Positions 54,372 to 64,000 of a DNA stretch of 64,000 nt are shown piece by piece. The notes under the pieces are model-generated. The model was not told the origin of the DNA and ran no database searches. It saw only the letters and a list, made by a program, of their open reading frames with translations. The position numbers and the translations under genes are program-made. Numbering within the stretch: position 1 is the stretch's first letter; every line of letters starts with the position of its first letter. This DNA comes from Eubacterium sp. (GTDB lineage: Bacteria; Bacillota; Clostridia; Oscillospirales; Acutalibacteraceae): positions 59,770 through 123,769 of the forward strand of contig JAFSRN010000009.1 of NCBI GenBank assembly GCA_017446095.1, given 5' to 3'.

Positions 54372-54989
54372 ATGAAAGTTTTACTGATTAACGGTTCACC
54401 GAGGGCTAACGGCAACACGGCTGTTGCTCTTGATGAGATGGTTAAAATATTTAACGAAAACGGTGTTGATACCGAGGTTGTACAGGTTGGCAATAAGGCT
54501 GTTCGCGGCTGTGTTGCCTGCGGTCAGTGCGGCAAAATCGGCAAGTGCGCGTTTGACGATGTTGTAAACGAGCTTGCGCCGAAGTTTGAGGAGGCTGACG
54601 GCTTGGTTGTGGCTTCGCCCGTGTACTATGCTTCGGCTAACGCCACGCTTGTTGCTGTGCTTGACAGGCTGTTTTTCTCCTGCAAGTGCGACAAGGCGAT
54701 GAAGGTGGGCGCAAGCGTTGTATGCGCGAGAAGGGGCGGACTCTCCGCAACGTTTGACGAGTTAAACAAGTACTTCACAATTTCGGGTATGCCCGTTGTT
54801 TCAAGCACATACTGGAACAGCATCCACGGCGGCGCGCCAGGCGAAGCTGCCAAGGATGAGGAGGGCTTGCAGACGATGCGCCAACTCGCACGCAATATGA
54901 CTTTCCTTATGAAGTCGATTGCACTCGGCAGGGAAACTTACGGCGACCCTGAAACCGAGCCAAAGCAGTTCACTAATTTTATAAGGTAA
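54372..54989 (+). CDS. Flavodoxin-like NADPH-dependent FMN reductase family protein
   Basis: A 205-residue protein with a flavodoxin fold. The FMN phosphate loop is LLINGSPRANGNTAVALDEM (4-23), and the isoalloxazine-binding segments are SPVYYASANATL and RRGGLSATFDEL. A Cys-containing loop, GCVACGQCGKIGKCAF, is typical of iron-sulfur-flavoprotein-like or quinone-type reductases in anaerobes; the four cysteines could bind a cluster, but the spacing does not prove it. Substrate unknown. It stands alone between two repeat elements; GAAAGGAGA is a strong ribosome site. Confidence 0.82.
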   Translation: MKVLLINGSPRANGNTAVALDEMVKIFNENGVDTEVVQVGNKAVRGCVACGQCGKIGKCAFDDVVNELAPKFEEADGLVVASPVYYASANATLVAVLDRLFFSCKCDKAMKVGASVVCARRGGLSATFDELNKYFTISGMPVVSSTYWNSIHGGAPGEAAKDEEGLQTMRQLARNMTFLMKSIALGRETYGDPETEPKQFTNFIR

Positions 54990-54998
54990 TTAATAATA

Positions 54999-55119
54999 GC
55001 CTTCCCCTTGAGGGGAAGGTGGATTGCCGTAGGCAAGACGGATGAGGTGGTAAAGTTTAGCAACTCGTGTTTTACACCTCATCAGTCACTTCGTGACAGC
55101 TTCCCCTCAAGGGGAAGCC
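54999..55119. repeat. 121-bp MITE-like palindromic element ahead of rpoB
   Basis: Terminal inverted repeats GCCTTCCCCTTGAGGGGAAG and GCTTCCCCTCAAGGGGAAGC. Inside, CGGATGAGGTG / CACCTCATC and GTCACTTCGTGAC are further inverted repeats. This pattern is known to me as a common non-coding repeat of Clostridia. The right end is followed by T6, so it can act as a terminator for the preceding flavodoxin-like gene. It is unrelated to the word-arm elements elsewhere in the window. Confidence 0.8.
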
Positions 55120-55231
55120 TTTTTTGTTTAATTTCGTGCCGCGGGTGCGGGTGAGCACGAAGCACACGGCACCGTTGTTCAAAAAGTTTGCAGATTTTTC
55201 CGCCTTTGGTAAAATTAAATAAAAAAAGTCC

Positions 55232-55260
55232 TTGACACACTACTCTTTATAGTATATACT
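55232..55260 (+). promoter_or_regulatory. Promoter for rpoBC
   Basis: TTGACA (55232-55237), 17-bp spacer, TATACT (55255-55260). It provides an rpoB promoter independent of rplJL, which are not upstream. Confidence 0.87.
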
Positions 55261-55266
55261 TATTAG

Positions 55267-55407
55267 CACGATTAAAATGGAATTATCTGCCCTTACGGCA
55301 CTTTGAGCGCTGTTTGCGGATACAAAAAATTTACAATTTTTCCGTCCGATTGGTACCTATAAATTCTATTTTTAAACGAAAAAAGTTAGAAACGGAGTGA
55401 GACCTTT
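55267..55407 (+). promoter_or_regulatory. rpoB leader, function unknown
   Basis: About 140 nt between the promoter and rpoB without an open frame. It contains GCGGATACAAAAAATTTAC followed by AATTTTTCCGTCCG, which can fold as an A/T stem closed by GGA/TCC. No T-box, riboswitch or terminator was recognised. The rest of the 54990-55407 gap holds only the 121-bp element and an unassigned short stretch (55120-55230) with GTGCCG / CGGCAC pairing. Confidence 0.4.
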
Positions 55408-58400
55408 ATGGTAAATGTGAAGGATGTTGAACTCGGCACAACCACGCGTAAAAGTTTTGCCAAAATCAATGAGGTAATGCAGATGCCCAACCTTATTGAG
55501 GTGCAGAAAAAATCGTACCAGTGGTTCCTTGACGAAGGACTCAAAGAGGTATTCCGCGACATCGGCTCAATCAGCGACTACACAGGTAACCTTGTGCTTG
55601 ATTTTGTCGATTACTCGATGGACGACCCGCCAAAGTACTCTATTGCAGAGTGCAAGTCAAGAGATACCACATACGCAAAGCCCCTCAAGGTAAGAGCAAT
55701 CCTGCAGAACAAGGAAACAGGCGAGGTTAAGGAAAACACTATCTTTATGGGTGATTTTCCGCTTATGACCGAAGCCGGTACCTTTGTTATCAACGGTGCT
55801 GAAAGATGTATTGTTTCCCAGCTTGTAAGAAGCCCCGGTGTTTACTACCACATGGAGCACGACAAGACCGGTAAGGAACTTTACACAAATACCGTTATTC
55901 CTAACCGTGGTGCATGGCTTGAGTATGAAACTGACGCAAACGACCTTTTCTATGTAAGAATAGATAAGAACAGAAAGATTTTCATCACCACTTTCCTTCG
56001 TTCGCTCGGTCTGTCGACTGACGCCGATATCCGCGAATTCTTCGGCGACGACGAGAGAATTGAAGCAACGATTGAAAAGGACACTACAAAGAATCAGGAA
56101 GAGGCGCTTCTTGAAGTTTACAAGAAGCTGCGCCCGGGCGAGCCGCCGACGCTTGAAACTGCGCAGGCTCACCTTGACGGATTGTTCTTTGACGCACACC
56201 GCTACGACCTTTCAAGAGTCGGCAGATATAAGTACAACAAGAAGCTCGGCATCGCTGACCGCCTTACAGGTCAGGTGCTTGCGCAGCCGATTGTTTCACC
56301 GCTTGGCGAGCTGCTTGCTGACGAGGGCGACAAGATTTCCGCCGAAAAGGCAAACGAAATCGAAAATGCAGGTGTTATGTCTGCATTCGTTAAACTCGAA
56401 ACAGGCGAGGAAGTCAAGATTGTTTCAAACGGCATGGTTGACATCAACGGCTTTGTTGATATCGACACAAAGGCGCTTGGCATTAACGAAAAAGTTTCTT
56501 ACCGCGTGCTTAGCGAAATTCTTGATAAGTGCGGCGACGATAAGGAAGCTCTTGAAGAAGAAATCCGCATCAAGCACGACGATCTCATTCCTAACCATAT
56601 TATCGTTGACGATATCTTTGCAACCGTATCCTACCTGTGCAACCTTGCAAAGGGCGTAGGTACTACGGACGATATCGACCACCTCGGCAACCGCCGCATC
56701 CGTGCAGTCGGCGAACTGCTGCAAAACCAGTTCCGCATCGGCTTTACGCGTATGGAAAGAGTTATCCGCGAGCGTATGACTCTGCAGGCGCAGGACGACG
56801 AGGAAGCTATCACACCGCAGGCACTGATTAATATCAGACCTGTAGTTGCTGCAATCCGCGAGTTCTTTGGCTCATCACCGCTGTCACAGTTCATGGACCA
56901 GAACAACCCGCTTGCAGAACTCACACACAAAAGACGTCTTTCGGCACTCGGCCCCGGCGGTCTTTCAAGAGACCGTGCAGGCTTCGAGGTTCGTGACGTA
57001 CACTATACTCACTACGGCAGAATGTGTCCTATCGAGACACCTGAAGGACCTAACATCGGTCTTATCTCTTACCTCGCTTGCTACAGCCGTCTTAACGAAT
57101 ACGGCTTCATCGAGGCGCCTTACCGTAAGATTGATAAGGAAACGGGCGTTGTTACCGACGAAGTTGTTTATATGACAGCTGACAAAGAGGATGAGTTCGT
57201 AGTGGCACAGGCTAACGAGCCGCTTGACGAAAACGGCAGATTTACTAACAACAGAGTTACCTGCCGTTACCGCGACGAGTTTATGACTCTTCCGCCTGAA
57301 AGAGTAGATTACATGGACGTATCGCCCAAGATGGTAGTATCCGTTGCTACCGCGATGATTCCGTTCCTTGAAAACGACGACGCAAACCGTGCGCTGATGG
57401 GTGCTAACATGCAGCGTCAGGCAGTTCCGCTTCTTAAAACGGAAGCACCGGTTGTCGGCACAGGTATGGAATACAAGGCGGCGTACGACTCAGGCGTTGT
57501 AGTTATCGCAGAGCGCGGCGGTACAGTTGTTGCGCTTGACGCCGACACTATTGAAATCAAAACCAAGGACGGCACAATCGACCGCTACGAGCTTATCAAG
57601 TTCGCAGGCTCAAACCAGGGCACCTGCATTAACCAGAGACCTATCGTATCTCTCCATCAGGAGGTTATCGCAGGACAGGTTATCGCAGACGGTCCTGCAA
57701 CGCAGGGCGGTGAAATCTCGCTTGGTAAAAACGCTCTCATCGGCTTCATGACCTGGGAGGGTTACAACTACGAGGACGCTGTTCTTATTAACGAAAAAAT
57801 TGTTCGTGACGATGTTTACACATCTATTCATATCATTGAGCACGACCAGGAAGCGAGAGATACAAAGCTCGGTCCTGAAGAAATCACACGCGACATTCCC
57901 AACGTTCCCGAGGACGCGCTCAAAGACCTCGACGAGGACGGTATCATCCGTATCGGCGCAGAGGTTAAGAGCGGCGACATCCTTGTAGGTAAGGTTACAC
58001 CTAAGGGCGAAACCGAGCTCACAAGCGAGGAAAGACTGCTTCGTGCAATCTTCGGCGAGAAGGCAAGGGAAGTTCGTGATACTTCGCTCAAGGTGCCGCA
58101 CGGCGAGTACGGTATCGTTGTTGACGTTAAGGTGTTCACCAGAGCAAACAGCGACGAGCTCGGCCCCGGCGTAAACAAGGTTGTAAGAGTTTACATCGCA
58201 CAGAAGAGAAAGATTCAGGCAGGCGACAAGATGGCAGGCCGTCACGGTAACAAGGGCGTTGTATCCCGCGTACTTCCGCAGGAGGATATGCCGTTCCTTC
58301 CCGACGGCAGACCGCTTGACATCGTGCTTAACCCGCTCGGTGTACCGTCGCGTATGAACATCGGTCAGGTGCTTGAGGTTCACCTCGGCTACGCAGCTAA

Positions 58401-59148
58401 AGCACTTGGCTGGAAGATGATGACTCCTGTATTCGACGGCGCGCACGAGGAGGATATCCGCGAGTGCCTGAAGCTTGCAGACATCGGTTACTATATTGAC
58501 GAAAACGGCGAAAAGGTATTTGACGGTAAGACTCAGCTTATCGACGGCAGAACCGGCGAGCCGTTTGACAACCGCGTAACAGTCGGTTATATGTATTATC
58601 TCAAACTGCACCACCTTGTTGACGACAAGATGCACGCACGTTCCACCGGCCCGTACAGCCTTGTTACCCAGCAGCCGCTCGGCGGTAAGGCTCAGTTCGG
58701 CGGACAGCGTTTCGGTGAGATGGAAGTATGGGCGCTTGAAGCATACGGCGCAGCATACACACTTCAGGAAATCATCACCGTTAAGTCGGACGACGTTGTG
58801 GGCAGAGTTAACACTTACGAATCAATCGTTAAGGGCGAGAATATTCCGCCTGCAGGTATTCCTGAGGCGTTTAAGGTACTCTTCAAAGAGTTCCAGGCTC
58901 TCGGTCTTGACACCCGACTTTACGATAAGAAGGGCGAGGAAGTTGAACTCAAGCAGGAACTTGACGACGACGGAATTCAGCCTATTGACGACAGTGCTTT
59001 CACTGAGGTTAACGACTTCACCATGGACACAGAGGGATACGGCGTTGTTGACGAAGAGGAAGGCGAGGAAGCAAACGGGGGCGACACAGACATCTTTGCA
59101 AGCTTTGCAGATGCTTTTGCCGCTGACGATGAGGACGAAGATTTCTAA
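55408..59148 (+). CDS. rpoB: RNA polymerase subunit beta
   Basis: A 1246-residue beta subunit. The rifampicin region is intact and of sensitive type: Asp497, His507 and Ser512 correspond to E. coli D516, H526 and S531 (segment [18 protein letters not shown] and on). Other landmarks are [50 protein letters not shown] and the C-terminal [20 protein letters not shown]. The protein ends in an acidic tail ([16 protein letters not shown]). It is transcribed from its own promoter after a ~147-nt leader, without rplJ/rplL ahead of it. CGGAGTGAG precedes the ATG. Confidence 0.98.
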   Translation: MVNVKDVELGTTTRKSFAKINEVMQMPNLIEVQKKSYQWFLDEGLKEVFRDIGSISDYTGNLVLDFVDYSMDDPPKYSIAECKSRDTTYAKPLKVRAILQNKETGEVKENTIFMGDFPLMTEAGTFVINGAERCIVSQLVRSPGVYYHMEHDKTGKELYTNTVIPNRGAWLEYETDANDLFYVRIDKNRKIFITTFLRSLGLSTDADIREFFGDDERIEATIEKDTTKNQEEALLEVYKKLRPGEPPTLETAQAHLDGLFFDAHRYDLSRVGRYKYNKKLGIADRLTGQVLAQPIVSPLGELLADEGDKISAEKANEIENAGVMSAFVKLETGEEVKIVSNGMVDINGFVDIDTKALGINEKVSYRVLSEILDKCGDDKEALEEEIRIKHDDLIPNHIIVDDIFATVSYLCNLAKGVGTTDDIDHLGNRRIRAVGELLQNQFRIGFTRMERVIRERMTLQAQDDEEAITPQALINIRPVVAAIREFFGSSPLSQFMDQNNPLAELTHKRRLSALGPGGLSRDRAGFEVRDVHYTHYGRMCPIETPEGPNIGLISYLACYSRLNEYGFIEAPYRKIDKETGVVTDEVVYMTADKEDEFVVAQANEPLDENGRFTNNRVTCRYRDEFMTLPPERVDYMDVSPKMVVSVATAMIPFLENDDANRALMGANMQRQAVPLLKTEAPVVGTGMEYKAAYDSGVVVIAERGGTVVALDADTIEIKTKDGTIDRYELIKFAGSNQGTCINQRPIVSLHQEVIAGQVIADGPATQGGEISLGKNALIGFMTWEGYNYEDAVLINEKIVRDDVYTSIHIIEHDQEARDTKLGPEEITRDIPNVPEDALKDLDEDGIIRIGAEVKSGDILVGKVTPKGETELTSEERLLRAIFGEKAREVRDTSLKVPHGEYGIVVDVKVFTRANSDELGPGVNKVVRVYIAQKRKIQAGDKMAGRHGNKGVVSRVLPQEDMPFLPDGRPLDIVLNPLGVPSRMNIGQVLEVHLGYAAKALGWKMMTPVFDGAHEEDIRECLKLADIGYYIDENGEKVFDGKTQLIDGRTGEPFDNRVTVGYMYYLKLHHLVDDKMHARSTGPYSLVTQQPLGGKAQFGGQRFGEMEVWALEAYGAAYTLQEIITVKSDDVVGRVNTYESIVKGENIPPAGIPEAFKVLFKEFQALGLDTRLYDKKGEEVELKQELDDDGIQPIDDSAFTEVNDFTMDTEGYGVVDEEEGEEANGGDTDIFASFADAFAADDEDEDF

Positions 59149-59204
59149 TCGCAGCAAAACCCCACGACAATTCCACTATTATTAATGAAAAGGAGTGCTT
59201 CCAT

Positions 59205-62200
59205 ATGGATAACAATTCAACTAACGAATTCAGTTCAATCAGAATCGGTCTTGCGTCACCCGAGCGTATCCGCGAGTGGTCATACGGTGAGGTAACAAAG
59301 CCCGAAACTATAAACTACAGAACTTTAAAGCCGGAGCGCGACGGTCTTTTCTGCGAAAAGATTTTTGGCCCCATGAAGGACTGGGAATGCCATTGCGGTA
59401 AGTACAAGAGAGTACGCTACAAGGGCAAGGTCTGCGAGCGCTGCGGTGTTGAAATCACACGCGCAAAGGTACGCCGCGAGCGTATGGGACACATTGAGCT
59501 TGCAGCACCCGTGTCGCACATCTGGTATTTCAAGGGTATTCCAAGCCGTCTTGGTCTTGTGCTCGACATCAGTCCGCGTTATCTTGAAAAGGTGCTTTAC
59601 TTTGCACTTTACATTGTAACCGACCCGGGCGATACTCCGCTTGAAAAGATGCAGATTCTTAACGAAAAAGAATATGCAGAAATGCGTGAGAGATATGAGG
59701 ACGACTTCGACGCAGGAATGGGCGCTGAAGCAATCAAAAAGCTGCTTCAGGATATCGACATCGTTGAACTGCGCGACGAACTCACAGCAGAACTCGAAAA
59801 CGCAACAGGTCAGAAGAGAGTTAAGCTTCTCAAAAGACTTGACGTTGTTGACGCTTTCTACAACAGCGGCAACAAGCTTGAATGGATGATTATGGACGTT
59901 ATCCCGGTAATTCCTCCGGATATCCGTCCTATGGTTCAGCTCGACGGCGGACGTTTTGCAACCTCCGACCTCAACGACCTTTACAGACGTGTTATCAACC
60001 GTAACAACCGTCTTAAGAGGCTCATCGAGCTGCACGCACCTGACATCATCGTCCGCAACGAAAAGAGAATGCTTCAGGAATCCGTTGACGCCCTTATCGA
60101 TAACGGCAGACGCGGCAGACCTGTTACAGGACCTTCAAACCGTCCGCTCAAATCCCTTTCCGATATGCTCAAGGGTAAGCAGGGACGTTTCCGTCAGAAC
60201 CTGCTCGGTAAGCGTGTTGACTACTCAGGCCGTTCGGTTATCGTTGTAGGACCTGAACTTAAGATGTATCAGTGCGGTCTGCCAAAGGAAATGGCAATCG
60301 AGCTGTTTAAACCGTTTATTATGAAGCGACTTGTTGAGGTTGGCGTATGCTCAAACATCAAGTCCGCAAGAAAAGAAGTAGAAAAGGCAGTTAAGCCCGA
60401 GGTCTGGGACGCACTTGAGGTTGTAATCAAGGATCACCCTGTAATGCTCAACCGTGCTCCCACACTTCACCGTCTTGGTATTCAGGCATTTGAGCCTGTA
60501 CTCGTAGAGGGCAGAGCTATCAAGCTTCACCCGCTTGCTTGTACAGCGTTTAACGCCGACTTCGACGGCGACCAGATGGCTGTTCACGTACCGCTTTCTG
60601 CAGAGGCTCAGGCTGAGGCGAGAATGTTAATGCTCGCTGCAAACAACCTGCTCAAGCCGTCCGACGGTAAGCCTGTTGCAGTTCCTACGCAGGATATGGT
60701 TATCGGTTCCTACTACCTCACCATGATTAAAGGCGGCGAGGCAGGCGCTCCGAGAACCGAGGTTGTTGACGGTGAGGAAATCACAAGATACAACATCTAC
60801 CGCGACAAGGACGAGGCTATGATGGCGTTCCAGGAAGGTTCGCTCGGTCTGCACAGCGAGTGCCTTATCCGCTTCACCAAAGAGGTTGACGGCGAAACAA
60901 GGTCTAAACTTGTTAAGACTACTATCGGCCGTGTAATCTTCAACAACCCTGTTCCTCAGGATCTGGGATTTGTTGACAGAAGCGACCCTGAAAATGAATT
61001 TGAGCTTGAAGTTTCCTTCGTTGTTAAGAAGGGCGGTCTTGGTAAAATCGTTGATAAGTGCATCAGAAAGCACGGCGTATCCGTTGCTTCCAGAATGCTT
61101 GACGAACTCAAGGCACAGGGCTACAAATACTCAACAATTTCCGGCACAACCGTTGCCGTAATCGACGCGCTCATCCCTGAAAAGAAGAAGGAATACCTTG
61201 CAGAGGCAGAATCCAAGGTGGACGAGATTATGACTCAGTTCAACTTCGGTGAAATCTCAAACGAGGAACGTTCCGACGCCGTAATCAAGGCTTGGGAAGA
61301 GTGTACGGACAAAGTATCAAACGAGCTCACAGGCAACTTCGACGGTACCCACAACCCGATTCACATGATGGTAGACTCGGGCGCGCGTGGTAGTACATCA
61401 CAGCTTCGTCAGCTCGCAGGTATGAGAGGACTTATCGCCAACACTTCAGGTAAGACAATCGAGGTTCCGATTCGTGCTAACTACCGTGAAGGTCTTAACA
61501 TCCTCGAATACTTCATTTCCTCGCGTGGTGCGCGTAAAGGTCTTACCGATACAGCGCTTCGTACTGCTGACTCGGGTTACCTTACCCGACGTCTTGTTGA
61601 CGTATCGCAGGACGTTATTATCCGCGACAACGACTGTAAGTGCCACGAAGGTATTGACGTTTATGCTATCATGGACGGCAACCGTGTGCTTGAGTCACTT
61701 GAGGAAAGACTTGTAGGCAGATACGTTGTTGACCCTGTTGTTCATCCCGAAACGGGCGAAATCCTTATGGAACCCGACAGAATGATGACCGACGAGGACG
61801 CTGCCCGTATCACAGCTGCAGGTATCACATCAGTTAAAATCCGCTCGCTCATCACCTGTAAGTCACGCAACGGCGTATGCTGCAAGTGCTACGGCTCAAA
61901 CCTTGCGTTCAACGAGCCTGTTCAGGTTGGTGAAGCAGTAGGTACAATCGCTGCTCAGTCAATCGGTGAGCCCGGTACACAGCTTACAATGCGTACCTTC
62001 CACACCGGCGGTGTTGCAGGCGGCGAGGATATCACACAGGGTCTTCCCAGAGTCGAGGAACTGTTTGAGGCACGTAAGCCAAAGCAGCTCGCTATCCTTA
62101 CGGAAATCGGCGGTGAGGTTCGTTTTGAGGAAATCAAGAAGAGCCGTCACGTTGTTGTATTCAACGAGGAAACAGGCGACGAGAAGAAGTACCTTATCCC

Positions 62201-62852
62201 TTACGGCGCAAGACTTCACGAAAATATTGTTGAGGGCGCAACCGTAGAAAAGGGTCAGGAACTCACAATGGGTTCAAAGAATCCGCACGACGTTCTTGCA
62301 ATCCTCGGTAAAGAGGCTGTATATAATTACCTTATTAAAGAGGTTCAGTTCTCATACCGTACACAGGGTGTTGATATCAACGATAAGCACATCGAGGTTA
62401 TCGTTCGTCAGATGCTCAAGAAGTGTACTGTTGACGACGCAGGCGATACAGACCTTATCGCAGGCACAATGGTTGACGTAAGCGACGTTGACGCAGCTAA
62501 CGAAAAGCTTGACAAGCGCATGGCAGTAAGTGACGAAAAGCTTACTCACGCAACGTATATCCCGATTCTTATGGGTATCACAAAGGCTTCGCTTGCAACG
62601 GATTCGTTCCTGTCAGCCGCTTCGTTCCAGGAAACAACGCGCGTTCTTACCGACGCTGCAATCAAGGGCAAGAGCGACCCGCTTATCGGTCTTAAGGAGA
62701 ACGTACTCATCGGTAAGCTCATCCCTGCAGGTACAGGTATGGATGTATTCCGCGATGTTGACGTTGTTCCGAGCTACTTCAGCGCAGAAGGCAAGGAGGA
62801 AATCCTTAACCTCGAGCAGCTGCAAGAGCTTCTTACAAGCTCTATGGAATAA
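59205..62852 (+). CDS. rpoC: RNA polymerase subunit beta'
   Basis: A 1215-residue beta' subunit of Bacillota size. N-terminal zinc ribbon [20 protein letters not shown]; catalytic NADFDGDQ with Mg-binding Asp452, Asp454 and Asp456; the second zinc site is formed by CKCHEG and GVCCKCYG segments; the trigger loop and jaw lie around [19 protein letters not shown]. It lacks the large proteobacterial insertions. It follows rpoB by 56 bp with AAAAGGAG as ribosome site. No terminator is seen after it, only a short repeat and the rpsL promoter. Confidence 0.98.
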   Translation: MDNNSTNEFSSIRIGLASPERIREWSYGEVTKPETINYRTLKPERDGLFCEKIFGPMKDWECHCGKYKRVRYKGKVCERCGVEITRAKVRRERMGHIELAAPVSHIWYFKGIPSRLGLVLDISPRYLEKVLYFALYIVTDPGDTPLEKMQILNEKEYAEMRERYEDDFDAGMGAEAIKKLLQDIDIVELRDELTAELENATGQKRVKLLKRLDVVDAFYNSGNKLEWMIMDVIPVIPPDIRPMVQLDGGRFATSDLNDLYRRVINRNNRLKRLIELHAPDIIVRNEKRMLQESVDALIDNGRRGRPVTGPSNRPLKSLSDMLKGKQGRFRQNLLGKRVDYSGRSVIVVGPELKMYQCGLPKEMAIELFKPFIMKRLVEVGVCSNIKSARKEVEKAVKPEVWDALEVVIKDHPVMLNRAPTLHRLGIQAFEPVLVEGRAIKLHPLACTAFNADFDGDQMAVHVPLSAEAQAEARMLMLAANNLLKPSDGKPVAVPTQDMVIGSYYLTMIKGGEAGAPRTEVVDGEEITRYNIYRDKDEAMMAFQEGSLGLHSECLIRFTKEVDGETRSKLVKTTIGRVIFNNPVPQDLGFVDRSDPENEFELEVSFVVKKGGLGKIVDKCIRKHGVSVASRMLDELKAQGYKYSTISGTTVAVIDALIPEKKKEYLAEAESKVDEIMTQFNFGEISNEERSDAVIKAWEECTDKVSNELTGNFDGTHNPIHMMVDSGARGSTSQLRQLAGMRGLIANTSGKTIEVPIRANYREGLNILEYFISSRGARKGLTDTALRTADSGYLTRRLVDVSQDVIIRDNDCKCHEGIDVYAIMDGNRVLESLEERLVGRYVVDPVVHPETGEILMEPDRMMTDEDAARITAAGITSVKIRSLITCKSRNGVCCKCYGSNLAFNEPVQVGEAVGTIAAQSIGEPGTQLTMRTFHTGGVAGGEDITQGLPRVEELFEARKPKQLAILTEIGGEVRFEEIKKSRHVVVFNEETGDEKKYLIPYGARLHENIVEGATVEKGQELTMGSKNPHDVLAILGKEAVYNYLIKEVQFSYRTQGVDINDKHIEVIVRQMLKKCTVDDAGDTDLIAGTMVDVSDVDAANEKLDKRMAVSDEKLTHATYIPILMGITKASLATDSFLSAASFQETTRVLTDAAIKGKSDPLIGLKENVLIGKLIPAGTGMDVFRDVDVVPSYFSAEGKEEILNLEQLQELLTSSME

Positions 62853-62863
62853 GCACTACGTGC

Positions 62864-62896
62864 AGGCTCAAGGCTCAAGACTCAAGGTGCAAAGGT
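62864..62896. repeat. Repeat arm, GGCTCAAGACTCAA words
   Basis: GGCTCAAGGCTCAAGACTCA followed by AGGTGCAAAGG, without core; the same word family as at 9562-9590. Confidence 0.55.
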
Positions 62897-62926
62897 AAAT
62901 CGCACCGAAATATATAATATTTTGTC

Positions 62927-62956
62927 TTGACAAAGAGAGGTTTCGAGTGCTATAAT
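62927..62956 (+). promoter_or_regulatory. Promoter for rpsL (str operon)
   Basis: TTGACA (62927-62932) and TATAAT (62951-62956) with an 18-bp spacer. The 285-bp rpoC-rpsL gap otherwise contains the repeat arm and the leader below. Confidence 0.88.
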
Positions 62957-62962
62957 ACTAAA

Positions 62963-63137
62963 TCGTGTCAGTGAAGTTTTGGCGATTTTAACAAAATTTC
63001 ATACGATAATTTGTACAAAACGCTATACAGAGTACGGCTTGTCCGTACTCTGTGGCGTGCGTATATCAAGCCGCTTTGGAAACAGAACTGCTTAATATGC
63101 GCACGACGCATAAATATTACAGAAAGGAGATAAACTA
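62963..63137 (+). promoter_or_regulatory. Structured rpsL leader
   Basis: A ~175-nt untranslated leader containing an 11-bp perfect stem ACAGAGTACGG / CCGTACTCTGT (63027-63053), CTTGT loop, extendable outwards with CGC/GCG pairs to 63021-63057. There is no T-run, so it is not a terminator. A GTGCGTAT...ATGCGCAC pairing may close a second arm. It could be an autoregulatory site for a ribosomal protein of the str operon. Confidence 0.5.
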
Positions 63138-63557
63138 TTGCCTACCTTTAATCAGTTAGTCAGAACAGGACGTAAGTCCCTGGAAAAGAAGGCTAAAGCA
63201 CCTGCTCTTTTAAAAGGTCTTAACACCAAAAAGAACGTGATGACAGACAACGCTTCACCTCAGAAGCGCGGCGTTTGCACAGCAGTTAAAACAGCTACAC
63301 CTAAAAAGCCTAACTCAGCACTTCGTAAGATTGCCAGAGTTCGTCTTACAAACGGCATGGAAGTTTCTGCTTACATCCCGGGCGTTGGTCATAACCTTCA
63401 GGAGCACAGCGTTGTAATGGTTCGTGGCGGACGTGTTAAGGACCTTCCCGGTGTACGTTACCACATCATCCGCGGCACACTCGATACTCAGGGTGTAACC
63501 GGCAGAATGCAGAGCCGTTCAAAGTACGGTGCAAAGAAGCCAAAGGTTAAGAAATAA
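63138..63557 (+). CDS. rpsL: 30S ribosomal protein S12
   Basis: A 139-residue uS12 with the Bacillota-type insertion near residues 24-36 ([15 protein letters not shown]). The decoding-site loop [19 protein letters not shown] has the streptomycin-sensitive lysines, and the second loop is [20 protein letters not shown]. It begins at TTG (63138) with AAAGGAG eight bases upstream; the conserved PTFNQLVR N-terminus leaves no alternative. It is the first gene of a str-type operon, with rpsG 372 bp downstream. Confidence 0.97.
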   Translation: MPTFNQLVRTGRKSLEKKAKAPALLKGLNTKKNVMTDNASPQKRGVCTAVKTATPKKPNSALRKIARVRLTNGMEVSAYIPGVGHNLQEHSVVMVRGGRVKDLPGVRYHIIRGTLDTQGVTGRMQSRSKYGAKKPKVKK

Positions 63558-63672
63558 TTGATTATAATTAGGTTTAATTGCGAATTTGCACATTTTTTGA
63601 TTTGAAATACAGGCGTATGCCTGCATCAATAAAATGCACAAATTCATCAATTCTCCCTAAATTTTAATTCAA
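63558..63672. repeat. Long imperfect hairpin between rpsL and rpsG
   Basis: A 115-bp imperfect palindrome starting at the rpsL stop. Centre: CAGGCGTATGCCTG (63610-63623). Arms: GAATTTGCACATTTTTTGAT on the left against ATCAATAAAATGCACAAATTC on the right, and further out TTGATTATAATT against TTAATTCAA. It is A+T-rich, has no T-run and differs from the word-arm elements. Confidence 0.65.
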
Positions 63673-63727
63673 TTATTCAAATCTTAACAAAAACTATACA
63701 GGACTAACAATAGTTTATCTTAATATT

Positions 63728-63849
63728 GTTTTAAGTTTTAAGAGTCAAGTTTTAAGCTATTGGGTGAGCTTTGCTCACACTCATTATAATCGGGTACGGG
63801 CAGAGCCCGTCATAAGGCTTAACACTTAAAACTCAACACTTAAAACCCA
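63728..63849. repeat. Intergenic hairpin element, TTAAGTTT-word arms
   Basis: Left arm GTTTTAAGTTTTAAGAG, inverted right arm TTAACACTTAAAACTCAAC. Core GGGTGAGCTTTGCTCACACTC, ATTATAAT spacer, GGGTACGGGCAGAGCCCGTC. It lies within the rpsL-rpsG gap; the rest of the gap (63850-63929) holds the rpsG ribosome site and nothing else recognised. Confidence 0.78.
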
Positions 63850-63929
63850 TAGATTGACCATTGTTGGCTCCACGGAAAAACCGAGTACCTATGAACTCAT
63901 ATAAATTTTAATGAAGGAGGGAAGCGAAG

Positions 63930-64000
63930 ATGCCAAGAAGAGGTCAAATCGCTAAGCGTGATGTACTTCCGGACCCGCTTTACAACTCAAAGGTTGTAAC
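63930..64000 (+). CDS. rpsG: 30S ribosomal protein S7, 5' fragment (3' end outside window)
   Basis: The frame from ATG at 63930 reads MPRRGQIAKRDVLPDPLYNS followed by KVV and runs off the window edge. This is the conserved N-terminus of uS7, the 30S head assembly protein. AAGGAGG (63914-63920) provides a strong ribosome site. Position after rpsL is the universal str-operon order, though the gap of 372 bp with two large hairpins is much longer than usual. Confidence 0.95.
   Translation, partial: MPRRGQIAKRDVLPDPLYNSKVV

Noticed and set aside
54999-55119. The 121-bp palindromic element as a tRNA or structured ncRNA gene
   Set aside because: It has no cloverleaf, no TTCGA arm and no CCA end; the terminal inverted repeats point to a MITE-like repeat, although its right end can terminate transcription.
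57610-58635. A 341-residue open frame on the minus strand inside rpoB
   Set aside because: Shadow of rpoB codon usage; no start signal, no recognisable domain, and rpoB is fully conserved here. The same holds for long antisense frames in ftsY (47963-48943) and smc (44777-45913).

Overview
The window looks like chromosomal DNA of a Bacillota species, class Clostridia, probably a gut-type member of the Oscillospiraceae/Ruminococcaceae group. This is inferred from gene content: a CtsR-McsA-McsB-ClpC stress operon with CtsR boxes, IreB, a T-box leader on pheST, an L20-type leader on infC-rpmI-rplT, ribonuclease M5-like and TrmFO genes, strong Shine-Dalgarno sites, TTG starts and textbook TTGACA-17-TATAAT promoters. 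No tRNA, rRNA, insertion sequence, prophage or CRISPR array was recognised. Most genes are core housekeeping genes.

Layout. 1-5.2 kb: the 3' end of glycogen phosphorylase, a cytoplasmic GH13 amylase-family enzyme, and a DUF2975 / small HTH / DUF4173 membrane-protein cluster. 5.3-9.5 kb: a partial myo-inositol pathway (iolG, iolD, iolE). 9.7-10.4 kb, minus strand: IreB and a small conserved protein. 10.4-14.3 kb: T-box-controlled pheS-pheT. 14.2-15.4 kb: an HTH/DUF5067 cassette between near-identical ~115-bp direct repeats. 15.4-20.4 kb, minus strand: rnmV-holA and a lacZ-type beta-galactosidase. 20.4-25.4 kb: ctsR-mcsA-mcsB-clpC. 25.5-31.7 kb: a membrane protein, glutamate dehydrogenase, an OmpA-domain lipoprotein, a degenerate phosphoesterase (minus strand) and a D,D-carboxypeptidase. 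31.7-33.1 kb: infC-rpmI-rplT. 33.1-35.9 kb: an RHH regulator and two acyltransferase-3 membrane proteins. 36-40.1 kb: rRNA/tRNA methyltransferase, dprA, topA. 40.2-49.5 kb: trmFO-plsX-rnc-radical SAM-smc-ftsY-rdgB. 49.6-54.2 kb: yhbY-nadD-yqeK-rsfS-leuS. 54.4-64 kb: a flavodoxin-like protein, rpoB-rpoC, rpsL and the 5' end of rpsG.

The most unusual feature is not a gene. More than twenty modular hairpin elements of about 50-230 bp fill the gaps between genes. Each complete one has two inverted arms built from tandem copies of a short word (families ATTCATAA, TTAAGTTT, CAGTTTTC, GGAATTC, ACAGTGGA). The arms enclose a core of small GC-rich palindromes such as GTGGACnnnGTCCAC, GGGCGTTGCCC or GTAGGGGCGATTC with its complement, often linked by an ATTATAAT spacer. 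Arms and cores are shuffled between copies. Elements split units expected to be co-transcribed, abut start codons, and in four genes supply the stop codon or last residues. A separate 121-bp palindromic element lies before rpoB.

Other points to check: a double inverted repeat of ATGTCCC between lacZ and ctsR, a long hairpin between rpsL and rpsG, an apparent ATC start codon for infC, a phosphoesterase that has lost several metal ligands, and an OmpA-type domain in a Gram-positive lipoprotein. All calls come from reading the sequence and from family knowledge; no search was run.
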